64,000 nt of DNA. It comes from Thermoplasmatota archaeon. Its GTDB lineage: Archaea; Thermoplasmatota; JAKEGO01. Position 1 is the stretch's first letter; every line of letters begins with the position of its first letter. Of the stretch, positions 45,102-53,986 are shown one piece after another. The position numbers were made by a program, and so were the translations under genes. Where the stretch lies: NCBI GenBank assembly GCA_028279595.1, contig JANQNK010000008.1:1-64000 (forward strand). Reading direction: 5' to 3'. The notes under the pieces were generated by a model. That model made no database searches and was not told the DNA's origin. It was given only the letters and a program-made list of their open reading frames with translations.

Positions 45102-45132
45102 GGTTATATATGCAGATTGGAACACTTCTTTA
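45102..45132 (-). promoter_or_regulatory. promoter of the 2044-residue regulator with shared upstream element
   Basis: On the plus strand, GGTTATATATGC (TATA, 45102-45113) is followed by AGATTGGAAC-act-TCTTTA (45114-45132), at the same spacing as in the promoter at 38849-38879; 16 of 19 bases are identical. The rest of the gap to 45262 contains only short palindromes such as CGATCG. Confidence 0.7.
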
Positions 45133-45262
45133 ATTATCGATCGTCCTGCCTGGATTGGGATTTGGAAAGACGGCCTCCAGATTACCGATCGTTCGATCAC
45201 TCGTTCGGACATACGGGCCGATCCGCATGACTGGCTCTTGCGCTGTCAGGTCGATCTCACGT

Positions 45263-46852
45263 TCAATTCCGGCGTTTTCTCACCAGTACCACGACGGCGA
45301 TGGCCGCGACGACGAACACCATCTCCATCCCGGGGCTGGACCCGCCGCCATCTCCGCCGGCCTTCGGTTCCGTGGTCACATCGATGTATCCTTCATCGTA
45401 CGAGCTGAACCAGGGATCGTAGTTGATCATCCTCAAACCGGCAGCGTTCATCTCGTAGTTGGTGGTGTCGCCGATAGACGACAGCGGGACCACGATGACG
45501 ACCTCATCGTCTTCAGGGATAGCGTAGGAGATCGTGTCTATATCATCGGCGACCTGGTCCATGATCATCGCGGTATCCATCATCGCTGTTGCCACGTAGA
45601 CAGCGTTGTCGAAGTCCGTCAGGTCCTTGGTCCCGGACGGGAACATGTAGACCATGAAGGCATTGAGGTCGTCGCCGGAGCTGACGTTCATGGTCCCGTC
45701 GATCTCGATCTCCAGGAACAGATGCTCGCCGGACGTCAGAGCGGTGAACTGGACGATATCGATCTCCGGATAGCCTCCGACGACCTTGTCATCCTCGTCC
45801 ATCACATCGTCGAGGTCGTCGTCCTCCGCGTATATCTCTTCGGCGATATGGACCATGATATCATCGGATGTCACGAGATCGTCCTCATCCGTCGTTGTCA
45901 ATGTTATGACGAAGGACCCGATGTCATGACTGAGCCAAACTGGATTCTCCGATGTCGACTCCTCCGTGATCCCGTCCGATGCGTTGTAGTCCCATGACCA
46001 GGTGAGCTCCTTCTTCGAATAGATCGTGCAATAGTCCCGCAGCCTCAGATTCTCACCCGGTTCGCCCAGGACGTCCCCGGCTATCGGACCGATCAGCGCG
46101 ACACTCGAGTTGATGAAGACGTTGTCGTCGCAGTATTGGTCCATCTCAAGGGGTCCATCGACGTTGCCGGCGACCTCGTTGAGGATGAACATGTTGTCAT
46201 CGGACAGCGCCATGGATATGCCGTAGGCGCCGTTCGACGAGATGTTGTTTCCGCTTATGTTGTTGTTGTCAGAGAGCGAGATGTACAACCCATCGTCGGA
46301 GTGGTTGATGCACACGTTGTCGACCACAGTGTTGTCGTCGGAGTCGAAGATGTAGATCGCAGTATAGTCGCCCTCCATGATCGTATTCCCGGTGACGACA
46401 CAGTTGAACACGTTGTCCAGCCTGATGCCGTAATCGTTGTCGACGAGGAGGTTGTCCGTGATCGTGGTGTCGTTGGCCTCGCAGTCGATTCCCTTTCCGA
46501 GATAGGGAGCACCCGTCACCATGAAGTCGCTGAACGTGCAGCCCGGAGCCGTTATCGTCACCACGTTACCGAAGCCGGTCCCGATGTCAAGGATTGTCTG
46601 GTCCGAACCGTTCCCCATCAGGTACAGCTGTTTATCGATCTCGACCTCTTCGGAATATGAACCGTTGAAGACGAGGATGGTATCTCCGGCAGTGGCGTTC
46701 TCGATCGCACTCTGTATGGTATTGTAGTCTGCCCATGGTCCGTCATCGTCGTCGACGAAGATCGTCTCTCCAGTCGATGATCCCGATACCAGGACGATCG
46801 CCAGAACGGTCAACAGCACGGCTGGTATCAACTTCGAATATCCCCTCTTCAT
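45263..46852 (-). CDS. secreted beta-helix protein with PGF-CTERM-like sorting tail
   Basis: 529 residues. The signal peptide begins MKRGYSKLIPAVLLTVLAIV. A NosD-like beta-helix occupies about 28-240, then an Ig-like part with WSWDYNASDGI, then an acidic beta-rich domain (about 320-490) with HLFLEIEIDGTM and VVIVVPLSSIGD. The last 25 residues, GGGSSPGMEMVFVVAAIAV and a basic end, resemble a PGF-CTERM tail (Met replacing Phe), which would direct archaeosortase processing and lipid attachment. A TATA-like TTTAATATC near 46884-46893 puts transcription after the TTG at 46873, so I use the ATG at 46852. Confidence 0.82.
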   Translation of the reverse strand: MKRGYSKLIPAVLLTVLAIVLVSGSSTGETIFVDDDDGPWADYNTIQSAIENATAGDTILVFNGSYSEEVEIDKQLYLMGNGSDQTILDIGTGFGNVVTITAPGCTFSDFMVTGAPYLGKGIDCEANDTTITDNLLVDNDYGIRLDNVFNCVVTGNTIMEGDYTAIYIFDSDDNTVVDNVCINHSDDGLYISLSDNNNISGNNISSNGAYGISMALSDDNMFILNEVAGNVDGPLEMDQYCDDNVFINSSVALIGPIAGDVLGEPGENLRLRDYCTIYSKKELTWSWDYNASDGITEESTSENPVWLSHDIGSFVITLTTTDEDDLVTSDDIMVHIAEEIYAEDDDLDDVMDEDDKVVGGYPEIDIVQFTALTSGEHLFLEIEIDGTMNVSSGDDLNAFMVYMFPSGTKDLTDFDNAVYVATAMMDTAMIMDQVADDIDTISYAIPEDDEVVIVVPLSSIGDTTNYEMNAAGLRMINYDPWFSSYDEGYIDVTTEPKAGGDGGGSSPGMEMVFVVAAIAVVVLVRKRRN

Positions 46853-46886
46853 AGTGGTCACCGGTTTGACCAACGAGGTAGGGATA

Positions 46887-47969
46887 TTAAAACCTGGCCC
46901 CCCGCTTCCCGAGCGCCTTCAGTGCAATGGCCTTGTCCGGGCAGACCTCGTGACAGCAGAAGCACCGAATGCACTTCTCGTATTCGATCACTGCCCTGTC
47001 TTCGGGGATCGTGATCGCGTCCTTCGGACAGATCTCCTCACACCTGCCGCAGGCTGTGCATCTCTCGGTGATCACCGGACTACGCTTTGGCGTTCGTTTA
47101 CCGGTGGCGATGTGGCCAGCTCCCGAGGGCAGTTTGAACCCCATCACCATTACATCTTCAGGTGTCAGGACCGGGTAGTCGATGCTGTCGGGCCACAGGT
47201 CCCTGAACTTCGCCCTCTTCAGCGTCGGGACGCCGACGGGTTCGATGTTGAGCATCCTGCAGACCGCGATGTCCATTGCCACGGCGTCGGTCGACGCCAT
47301 CAGGACGCCGGTGTCGACAGGGTCCCCGCCCATGGGACCATTGCCCACCATCCCCATGATCCCGTCCAAGATGAACAGGTCAGGAGGTGTGACGGAAAGG
47401 ACGTCCAGGAGCATGTCGGCGAATGCTTGCTTCCTTGGATACACCGCATGGTACCTGGCCTTCTCGGCCCCCGGGACGATGCCGTACATTATCTTCGTGG
47501 CCAGGGTCATGACCTGGTAGACGTGCGTCTTGAGCTTCGGGAGGGCGATGATCCTGTCAGCACCCAGTGCGAAATCGCAGACCTTCAGACGCCGTATGCG
47601 TTTTCCGCCCTTGACATCGACCTTCGTCCAGCCGGTGTCGTAGTTCAGTTCGATCCCGAGGTCATCGGCGATCGCGGTCATCCCGGTGAAGTCGTATGCG
47701 TCCTTCAATCCTTTTTTCGAGAAGCGTCCGGCGGGGGAGTCGCCGATGAACGGCTCCCCGCCCGCGTCGATGACGGATTTGGCGACAGCTGAGATAACAT
47801 CAGGGTGGGTCGTGACGGCGGTCGAAGGGTCGCTGGCCTGGAGCAGGTTCACCTTCAAACAGACCCGGTCACCCTTCGAAACGTACCTGGCCATCCCGCC
47901 AATGGGTTCGACAAGGGACCCGATGTCAACGGCCCGATATTCCTGTTTCGAGATGGCGACCTGGCTCAC
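46887..47969 (-). CDS. DUF362 family protein with two [4Fe-4S] motifs
   Basis: 360 residues. Residues about 30-290 are the DUF362 domain: GDRVCLKVNLLQASDP, VCDFALGADRIIALPKLKTH, VPGAEKARYHAVYP and LFILDGIMGMVGNGP. The C-terminus is a bacterial-type ferredoxin with CTACGRCEEICP (about 304-315) and CIRCFCCHEVCP (about 333-344). The second motif has an extra Cys. DUF362 ferredoxins are common in anaerobes; the reaction is not known. Its start has no close same-strand neighbour upstream (a divergent gene begins at 48053), so it likely has its own promoter. Confidence 0.88.
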   Translation of the reverse strand: MSQVAISKQEYRAVDIGSLVEPIGGMARYVSKGDRVCLKVNLLQASDPSTAVTTHPDVISAVAKSVIDAGGEPFIGDSPAGRFSKKGLKDAYDFTGMTAIADDLGIELNYDTGWTKVDVKGGKRIRRLKVCDFALGADRIIALPKLKTHVYQVMTLATKIMYGIVPGAEKARYHAVYPRKQAFADMLLDVLSVTPPDLFILDGIMGMVGNGPMGGDPVDTGVLMASTDAVAMDIAVCRMLNIEPVGVPTLKRAKFRDLWPDSIDYPVLTPEDVMVMGFKLPSGAGHIATGKRTPKRSPVITERCTACGRCEEICPKDAITIPEDRAVIEYEKCIRCFCCHEVCPDKAIALKALGKRGARF

Positions 47970-48052
47970 GGGGGGGAGTCACATCATGGATACTTAATCC
48001 TGACCGCTGAAACCGTGGCAACCCTTTTCTAATCCGGAACGGTTCCCGGACC

Positions 48053-48895
48053 ATGTCTGGCATCGTTTTCCTGGGCACGAGGGACCTGGAGGCCGTCAGG
48101 CGCTTCTACGTCGAAGAGGTCGGGTGCACGATATGGCTCGAACAGGCCGACTGCATCGTCCTGAAGCACGGCAACATGCTCCTCGGGTTCTGCAGCAGGG
48201 ACATACTCGAGATGGGCGGGATCATAACGTTCTTCCTCGACTGCAAGTGCGACGTCGACGTCATGTACAAGCAGATGGGCGAACGCGCGGTCACCCCGCC
48301 GAAGGAGAACTCGAAGTACGGGATCTACCACTTCTTCGCCGCGGACCCGGAGGACAGGCCGGTCGAGTTCCAGTGCTTCCTCCATCCGGTGGCGCCGCAC
48401 CTTCCCGGGGACGACCTGCTGAGGACCAGGAGGAGCGTCAGGAAGTTCGAGGACAGACCGATACCCGAGGACGTCATCGTCCAGGTCTTCGAGCTTTGCA
48501 GATGGGCCCCTACCTCGATGAACAGGCAGCCCTACTATTACATGATAATAGATGACAGACCGACGATGGACTTCCTGGCCTCGGTCCGGGGTTCCAGTTC
48601 GGCCCCGATAGCGGCTGGTCCGCTGGCCATCGCTATCGGTTCGGACCCGGAGCTCTCGAAGAGGCACATCGAGGACGGGGACATAGCCGCCTACCACCTC
48701 CTCCTGGCCGCCTGGGTCCATGGTCTGGGCACCTGCTGGATCGCTGACATGGACCGGTCCGAGGTCAAGGAGCGATTGAACATCCCGCAGGACCACTACG
48801 TCGCGACGGTGACGCCTCTCGGTTATCCCTCGACCGTTCCGCAGCCGCCCGGACGGAAGGACGTCGCGGAGTTCCTCAGGTTTCCCGAGGACTAG
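48053..48895 (+). CDS. glyoxalase-fold (VOC) domain fused to nitroreductase
   Basis: 280 residues. Residues 1-120 are a VOC-like half, FLGTRDLEAVRRFYVEEVG to FFAADPEDRPVEFQCF. Residues about 125-280 are a nitroreductase: LLRTRRSVRKFEDRPIPED, CRWAPTSMNRQPYYYMII, AAYHLLLAAWVHGLGTCW and PLGYPSTVPQPPGRKD. Each part is complete, so this is a true fusion. It could bind a substrate or metal with the VOC part and reduce it with FMN in the other. It is convergent with the flavin reductase gene, overlapping by four bases at the stops. Confidence 0.88.
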   Translation: MSGIVFLGTRDLEAVRRFYVEEVGCTIWLEQADCIVLKHGNMLLGFCSRDILEMGGIITFFLDCKCDVDVMYKQMGERAVTPPKENSKYGIYHFFAADPEDRPVEFQCFLHPVAPHLPGDDLLRTRRSVRKFEDRPIPEDVIVQVFELCRWAPTSMNRQPYYYMIIDDRPTMDFLASVRGSSSAPIAAGPLAIAIGSDPELSKRHIEDGDIAAYHLLLAAWVHGLGTCWIADMDRSEVKERLNIPQDHYVATVTPLGYPSTVPQPPGRKDVAEFLRFPED

Positions 48896-49422
48896 AACTT
48901 GTAGGGTCTCATTACTGTAGTATAGTAGCCACTGCCCGTGTATAGCGCAGGCCGTACGTCCACGATGTCGATGCCCTTCTTCCTGTGGGTGTAGACCGCT
49001 TCCGCTATGATCAACTGGTGATCTCCCGCCTCGACCTCGTTGACGACCTTGCACTCGTAGATGACTATGGCCTGCTCGATCAGGACAGAGGAGGTCTTCA
49101 CGGGTTCCCTGCGGGTAAGTCCGGTCTCGGCGAACTTGTCCACCTTCTTGCCGGACCGGGTTCCGCAGTAATGGACCTTGTCAGCATGCTCTATCGGCAT
49201 CAGGTTGATCGCGATCTCCCCGGTCTCCTGGACCTTGTCATAGGTGTGCCGGGATTTCCGGAGCGATATCATGAACAGCGGTGGGCTGGCCGATACCTGC
49301 GACAGCCAGGCTGCTGCCATCATGTTGTCGCCGCTGCTCACCAACGCAGCCGGCATGAACTGCATCTCCATGGCAATGGCTTTTGCGTCTCCCGTCTCCC
49401 ATATCTCGTCCTCGGCGTTCAT
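48892..49422 (-). CDS. flavin reductase / flavoredoxin-like protein
   Basis: 176 residues, FMN-binding split-barrel domain. MPAALVSSGDNMMAAAWLSQ, SASPPLFMISLRKSRHTYDK, ETGEIAINLMP, DKVHYCGTRSGKKVDKF and ECKVVNEVEAGDHQLIIAEA are characteristic. It likely reduces or carries FMN for a partner such as a nitroreductase or monooxygenase. GGAGTGGATCGA precedes the ATG at 49422; a further ATG at 49440 overlaps the upstream gene and is less likely. Confidence 0.88.
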   Translation of the reverse strand: MNAEDEIWETGDAKAIAMEMQFMPAALVSSGDNMMAAAWLSQVSASPPLFMISLRKSRHTYDKVQETGEIAINLMPIEHADKVHYCGTRSGKKVDKFAETGLTRREPVKTSSVLIEQAIVIYECKVVNEVEAGDHQLIIAEAVYTHRKKGIDIVDVRPALYTGSGYYTTVMRPYKF

Positions 49423-49436
49423 TCGATCCACTCCTT

Positions 49437-49916
49437 TCATTCCGTGAACAGTGAAGAGATGATCCGGCAGGCATCCTCCAGGAGCCTGCGGTGGTGAGGG
49501 GGGAAGGCGTCCGGCCTGTGCGAGTCGATGTCCAGTTCACCCACGATCATGCCGTCCACGAATATCGGTAAGACGATCTCGGACCTCACGCTGGGACTGC
49601 ACGAGAGGTAGTTCGTCTCCTCGAGGACGTCCGGTACCACGAAGGTCTCAAGCGTCTCGGCGGCCTGTCCGCAGATGCCCCTGCCGAACGGTATCCTCGT
49701 GTGGTCTGTCGGATCGCCCACGTATGGCCCGAGGACGAGCATCCTCTCCTCGACCGGATCTACCAGGTAGAATCCTGTCCAATCGTAGTCCTCGAACCTG
49801 TCGTCCAGCAGTTCGCATATAGTCATAAGTTTCTGGTCCCTTTCACCTGGCCCGTCGACTATGGCACGGATCCCATCGATGACGGCGGATGCGGTCAAAG
49901 AGAAGTCGTCGCCCAT
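49437..49916 (-). CDS. GAF-domain protein, free methionine-(R)-sulfoxide reductase-like
   Basis: 159 residues, a single GAF domain. WTGFYLVDPVEERMLVLGPY, TRIPFGRGICGQAAE, VVPDVLEETNYLSCSPSVRS and EIVLPIFVDGMIVGELDIDS closely follow the fRMsr pattern. Of the three family cysteines, those in GRGICG and YLSC are present, while the one expected just before RIPFG is replaced (HTRIPFG). Activity on free methionine sulfoxide is therefore likely but not certain. The ATG at 49916 has GAGTGATGTT ahead and overlaps closely with the arsC end. Confidence 0.85.
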   Translation of the reverse strand: MGDDFSLTASAVIDGIRAIVDGPGERDQKLMTICELLDDRFEDYDWTGFYLVDPVEERMLVLGPYVGDPTDHTRIPFGRGICGQAAETLETFVVPDVLEETNYLSCSPSVRSEIVLPIFVDGMIVGELDIDSHRPDAFPPHHRRLLEDACRIISSLFTE

Positions 49917-49920
49917 AACA

Positions 49921-50352
49921 TCACTCGCCGAAAGCGCCGATGAGGAAGGACCTGATGTCCTCCCGCAGCTTCCTGAAGGCTTCGAGCCTGTCCTTGGCAT
50001 AGTAGGGATCGGGGAATCCGTGGTGCATGACGAACCTCGCGTTCGAGAACGTCGGACAGATCTCCTGGGCATTGTCGCACAGGGTCATCACGTAGTCGAA
50101 TGTCCGGTCCTCGAAATCACGGATGTGCTTCGACTTCTGCGCGGAGATGTCTATCCCGACCTCCTCGAGTACCTTGATCGCCCAGGGGCTGACTGGCGAC
50201 GGCGCGACGCCGGCGCTGGTCACCTCGTACCTGTCGCCGTACATCTCCCGCAGGAGTCCCTCGGCCATCTGCGACCTAGCAGAGTTCGCGGTGCAAACGA
50301 ACATGACTGTCTTCTTTTCCTTCCCGCCGGTTCCCTTCTTCGCCTTGGCCAT
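49921..50352 (-). CDS. arsC: arsenate reductase, low-molecular-weight phosphatase fold
   Basis: 143 residues. The P-loop is FVCTANSARSQMAEG, and the further cysteines are in TLCDNAQEICP, the set used by thioredoxin-linked ArsC. HHGFPDPYYA holds the conserved DP. It reduces arsenate to arsenite, with a disulfide relay; a tyrosine phosphatase role is the alternative. The ATG at 50352 has GGGAGTGG ahead; a GTG at 50361 is in frame. No arsenite pump is seen nearby, although CopA is in the same neighbourhood. Confidence 0.88.
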   Translation of the reverse strand: MAKAKKGTGGKEKKTVMFVCTANSARSQMAEGLLREMYGDRYEVTSAGVAPSPVSPWAIKVLEEVGIDISAQKSKHIRDFEDRTFDYVMTLCDNAQEICPTFSNARFVMHHGFPDPYYAKDRLEAFRKLREDIRSFLIGAFGE

Positions 50353-50426
50353 GATAACCACTCCCTGGAACGGTATCGAGACTTATTAGTTTTACCTGAA
50401 ACGGGGGCCCTTCATAAAATTCGCCA

Positions 50427-51062
50427 TCACTTGAAGACCTCGCCGGCCTCCAGGTACCATAGGACGAGGTCCAGTTCGTCCATCGGGATCCCGATGCCGT
50501 CCGAGAACCCCGCCATCGCCTGTTCTATCTCGATATATCGTTTCGGGGTCGTCGACGATGGGACCTCATCCAACACACCGAGCTCGACGAGGTTCCCGAG
50601 GATGTGCCTGTCGAGGATCGCGAGGCGCTGACCGCGGCCGACGTTCCTCAGGAAGTGGCTCGCCTCCTTGTATCCGAGACCGTTGACGTTATCGACCAGC
50701 CATTCCCTTGCAGCGGCGGGAGGTCCATCGATATGCTTCCGAACCGCAAGGACGCCGTCCTCAGTGAACAGCTCGCGGGCTGTGACCACGCGCTTCGCCT
50801 TCGTGAACCTGAAACGCACCCGCCGTAATGGTTCGTGCAGCTCTTCCTCGGTGCACTGCTCGAGTAGGCCCAGGGATTCGATGTCGAGGAGAGCGTTCCA
50901 GCAGCTTCTCGCCTTCGACTGGGGCGTGAGCAGACAGAAGACGAGTTCCCTGAACAGGACCTCATCCGTGCCGTCGCGCCAGATGGCGTCGAACTCGGCC
51001 AGACGGTCCCGTACGTCGTGGATGATGGATTCATGGACCTTCTTCAATTCATTGACCGTCAA
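50427..51062 (-). CDS. 8-oxoguanine DNA glycosylase/lyase, Ogg2 type
   Basis: 211 residues, HhH-GPD superfamily. ELVFCLLTPQSKARSCWNAL, DNVNGLGYKEASHFLRNVG (hairpin with the catalytic Lys) and LAILDRHIL (catalytic Asp) match archaeal Ogg2. It removes 8-oxoguanine and cuts the strand, a fit with the surrounding stress genes. The start is a TTG at 51062, since no in-frame ATG is near; GGGGAGATGG lies further upstream than usual. It follows the AhpD-like gene by 24 bases. Confidence 0.88.
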   Translation of the reverse strand: MTVNELKKVHESIIHDVRDRLAEFDAIWRDGTDEVLFRELVFCLLTPQSKARSCWNALLDIESLGLLEQCTEEELHEPLRRVRFRFTKAKRVVTARELFTEDGVLAVRKHIDGPPAAAREWLVDNVNGLGYKEASHFLRNVGRGQRLAILDRHILGNLVELGVLDEVPSSTTPKRYIEIEQAMAGFSDGIGIPMDELDLVLWYLEAGEVFK

Positions 51063-51086
51063 TCCGTCCGTGGGACCATCTCCCCT

Positions 51087-51434
51087 TCAATCGTCCTTCA
51101 GGCCGTCCCATGCCTCGAATGCCCGTCTGAGATGCGGGATCGTAATCGAGCCTCCGACGACGAGGCCGATGGACATGGCCTCCTCGACCTCCGCGTCGGA
51201 GACGCCCTCCTCGTGACATCGGATCAGGTGGTATTCGATGCAGTCGTCGCAGCGTAGCACGAGGGACGCCACGAGCCCGAGCATCTCCTTCGTCGAGGCG
51301 GGAAGCGCGCCCTCACGATAGACCTGGCTGTCGAGTCCGTAGAAGCGTTTGATCCCCTGTCCCGCGTATTGCATCACAAGGTCGTTCAGCCTCTCCCTCT
51401 CGGCCTCGAAATCCCTGTCGTGATCGTGTGACAT
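51087..51434 (-). CDS. carboxymuconolactone decarboxylase / AhpD-like protein
   Basis: 115 residues. LPASTKEMLGLVASLVLRC, DDCIEYHLIRCHEEG and EVEEAMSIGLVVGGSITIPH are typical. The CDDC pair with the following EYH is the AhpD-type active site, used to shuttle electrons to peroxiredoxin, so an antioxidant role is likely. GGGGGAGATGTGA precedes the ATG and a TATA-like GTTTTATGC lies near 51469-51477. Confidence 0.9.
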   Translation of the reverse strand: MSHDHDRDFEAERERLNDLVMQYAGQGIKRFYGLDSQVYREGALPASTKEMLGLVASLVLRCDDCIEYHLIRCHEEGVSDAEVEEAMSIGLVVGGSITIPHLRRAFEAWDGLKDD

Positions 51435-51490
51435 TCACATCTCCCCCGTCGGTGAAATGAATCGCCGCATAAAACATCTCGCCCGGGCCG

Positions 51491-53902
51491 TCACTTGGCC
51501 GGCTCCCATTTCCGAAGCAGGAGCGAGAGAGATATAACGCTGAACGAGCTGAGCGCCATGGCCATGGCCCCGAGCTCCGGTCTGAACGTCCATCCCGTGA
51601 CCGGGAACAGCATGCCGGCGGCCAGCGGTATCAGGGCGGTGTTGTAGGCGAAGGCCCAGAAGAGGTTCCCGCGTATACGCGACATGACCTTGCGTCCTAG
51701 CTGGACCGCTGCCGCGGTGTCGAGAGGATCATCGCCGACCAGGACGACCTCGCCGGCCTCGACTGCCACGTCGGTGCCGCTTCCGATGGCGATCCCCACA
51801 TCGGCCTGGGCCAGTGCGGGCGCATCGTTGATCCCGTCGCCGACGAACGCCACGACCTCTCCGCTCTCCTGCATCCTCCTGACGACGTCGGCCTTCCCTC
51901 CGGGGAGCACCCCCGCGTGGACGTTCTGGATACCTATCCGACGGGCGACCGCTCCGGCAGTATCGGGGTTGTCGCCGGTGACCATCGCAACATCGATGCC
52001 CATCCCCTTGAGAACCTTCACGGCCTTCCGCGACGTTCCCTTGACGGGGTCCGAGACCGCGATCAGTCCGACCACCTCGCTTCCGGAGGCGACCGCTATG
52101 ACCGTCTTCCCCGCCATCTCCATCTTCGCCATCCGGGCGGAGACCTTGCCGTCGATCGACACGGACCGCTCCTCCATCATCGACCTGTTGCCAACGGAGA
52201 CCACGTTCACGCCGACCGCGGCAGAGATGCCCTTGCCCTCGACCGTTTCGAATCCCGTGGCCTCCATGGCACTTGCGGCCTCTTCCTTGGCGGCATTGAC
52301 GACAGCCTCCGCGAGAGGGTGCTGGGACCCAGCCTCGACCGCTGCCGCCATCCCGAGGAGTTCCGGACGTTCGACGCCGTACGTAACGACGTCGGTAACC
52401 CTCGGTTCTCCCTCCGTAAGGGTGCCTGTCTTGTCGAAGAGGACGACGGAAATGTCATCGGCCCTCTCGAGGGCCTCCCCCTCCTTGATCAGGATCCCGA
52501 GCTCTGCTCCACGGCCGACCCCGACCGTTACGGCCGTCGGTGTCGCAAGTCCGAGAGCGCAGGGACAGGCGATGACGAGAACCGCTATTGCCGTCGTGAG
52601 TGCGAAGAGGAGGGTCGAGCCCCCAACGAGATACCATCCGAGGAATGCCACGATCGCTATGGTCAAGACCGCTGGTATGAAGACCGTCACGGCCCTGTCG
52701 GCCAGACGCTGTACTGGAGGCCTCGATCCCTGGGCCCTCTCGACCATCTCGATGATCCTGAACAGGGCGGTATCGCGTCCGACGGCGGTGGCCTCGAACC
52801 TGATCAGGCCGTTCCTCACGAGGGTTCCGCCGGTAACATCAGCGCCGACGTCCTTGACCACCGGCATCGGCTCTCCCGTCATCATGGACTCGTCGATCGT
52901 GCCGGAACCATCGATGACCTTGCCGTCCACCGGCACGCGGGATCCGGGCTTGACAACGACCGTATCCCCCTTCCTGACCTCGTCTACCGGCACCTCGACC
53001 TCCTGGCCGTCACGAAGGACGATGGCCACGTCGGGACGCAGGTCCATCAGCTTCCTGATCGCGTCGGAGGTCCGGCCCTTTGCCCGGGCCTCGAGGTACC
53101 GTCCGAGGGTGAGGAACGACGCCAGCATGAGTGCCGTGTCGTAGAACATGAAATGTGGTGTCAGGACGATGCGGAACGTACCCAGGACGGAGGAGCCGTA
53201 GGCCACTCCGATGCCCATGGCGTACATCACGTCCATGTCCAGATGTCGATTGCTGAGCGAACTGAAGGCGGCGGAGAAAATGGGATAGGCTAGATAGACG
53301 AAGAACGGGAGGGAGATGGCGAACATGAGGATGCCCATGGGGAGCGGGAGTTCCGGACGGAGGTGCATGACGGCCATCATAGGGATCGATACCGCGAAAC
53401 CCATGACTATCCGCCTGAACTTCGAGCGGAGGTCAGCACGGTGCTCCTCCTCGGCAGCGTCCCTGGCCTCACCCGCGAGGCCGAGGTACTTGAAGCCGAG
53501 GTCCTCGATGGCGGTCTTCATGTCGCCGAGGCTCGCGGACCTTGGATCGTACTCGATGGTGGCGGTCTCGGTCGCGAGGTTGACGTTCGCCTCGCTGATC
53601 CCGTCCACCTTGTGGAGCGCCTTCGTGACATTGGCCACGCAGGAGGCGCAGTGCATTCCTCCGATACGGATGTCAACGTGGTCGGAGACCACTCCGAAGC
53701 CGGCTTCCTCGACGGCCGTCTTCAGGTCGTCCGGGGAGACGTCGAGATGGCTAACGGTAGCGATCTCGGTCGCAAGGTTGACGTCTGCGGCCTCCACACC
53801 CTCTACGTTCCGCAACGCTTTCGCTACGTTCGAGGAACATGCGGCGCAGTGCATTCCCGATATGCGGAGCTCGGTGATGCTGGTCCCTTCGTCGTCCGCC
53901 AT
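51491..53902 (-). CDS. copA: copper-transporting P1B-type ATPase
   Basis: 803 residues. Two heavy-metal-associated domains carry GMHCAAC (about 17-22) and GMHCASC (about 83-88). The membrane CPC motif is in IACPCALGLATPT, the phosphorylation site DKTGTLTEGE, the HP motif SQHPLAEAV and the hinge GDGINDAPALAQADVG. The CPC and the N-terminal CxxC pairs favour Cu+ export over Zn2+ or Cd2+. A TATA-like element at 53927-53934 lies 28 bases before the ATG, so the transcript is likely leaderless. Confidence 0.95.
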   Translation of the reverse strand: MADDEGTSITELRISGMHCAACSSNVAKALRNVEGVEAADVNLATEIATVSHLDVSPDDLKTAVEEAGFGVVSDHVDIRIGGMHCASCVANVTKALHKVDGISEANVNLATETATIEYDPRSASLGDMKTAIEDLGFKYLGLAGEARDAAEEEHRADLRSKFRRIVMGFAVSIPMMAVMHLRPELPLPMGILMFAISLPFFVYLAYPIFSAAFSSLSNRHLDMDVMYAMGIGVAYGSSVLGTFRIVLTPHFMFYDTALMLASFLTLGRYLEARAKGRTSDAIRKLMDLRPDVAIVLRDGQEVEVPVDEVRKGDTVVVKPGSRVPVDGKVIDGSGTIDESMMTGEPMPVVKDVGADVTGGTLVRNGLIRFEATAVGRDTALFRIIEMVERAQGSRPPVQRLADRAVTVFIPAVLTIAIVAFLGWYLVGGSTLLFALTTAIAVLVIACPCALGLATPTAVTVGVGRGAELGILIKEGEALERADDISVVLFDKTGTLTEGEPRVTDVVTYGVERPELLGMAAAVEAGSQHPLAEAVVNAAKEEAASAMEATGFETVEGKGISAAVGVNVVSVGNRSMMEERSVSIDGKVSARMAKMEMAGKTVIAVASGSEVVGLIAVSDPVKGTSRKAVKVLKGMGIDVAMVTGDNPDTAGAVARRIGIQNVHAGVLPGGKADVVRRMQESGEVVAFVGDGINDAPALAQADVGIAIGSGTDVAVEAGEVVLVGDDPLDTAAAVQLGRKVMSRIRGNLFWAFAYNTALIPLAAGMLFPVTGWTFRPELGAMAMALSSFSVISLSLLLRKWEPAK

Positions 53903-53926
53903 CGCTACCGATTATGCCTTGACACC

Positions 53927-53934
53927 CTTATAAT
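53927..53934 (-). promoter_or_regulatory. TATA box of copA
   Basis: The minus strand reads ATTATAAG (plus CTTATAAT), centred about 28 bases before the ATG at 53902. No copper-regulator palindrome is obvious. Confidence 0.55.
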
Positions 53935-53986
53935 GGCCTTTCCCTAAATTAGAGGTCAAGCGTTGGAGCGTCATTTCGAAGCGGGC

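Noticed and set aside
45133-45262. Possible small gene after the shared promoter element of the 2044-residue regulator
   Set aside because: The frames here are continuous only as antisense to the neighbouring beta-helix gene and show no protein-like pattern; only short palindromes such as CGATCG are seen.
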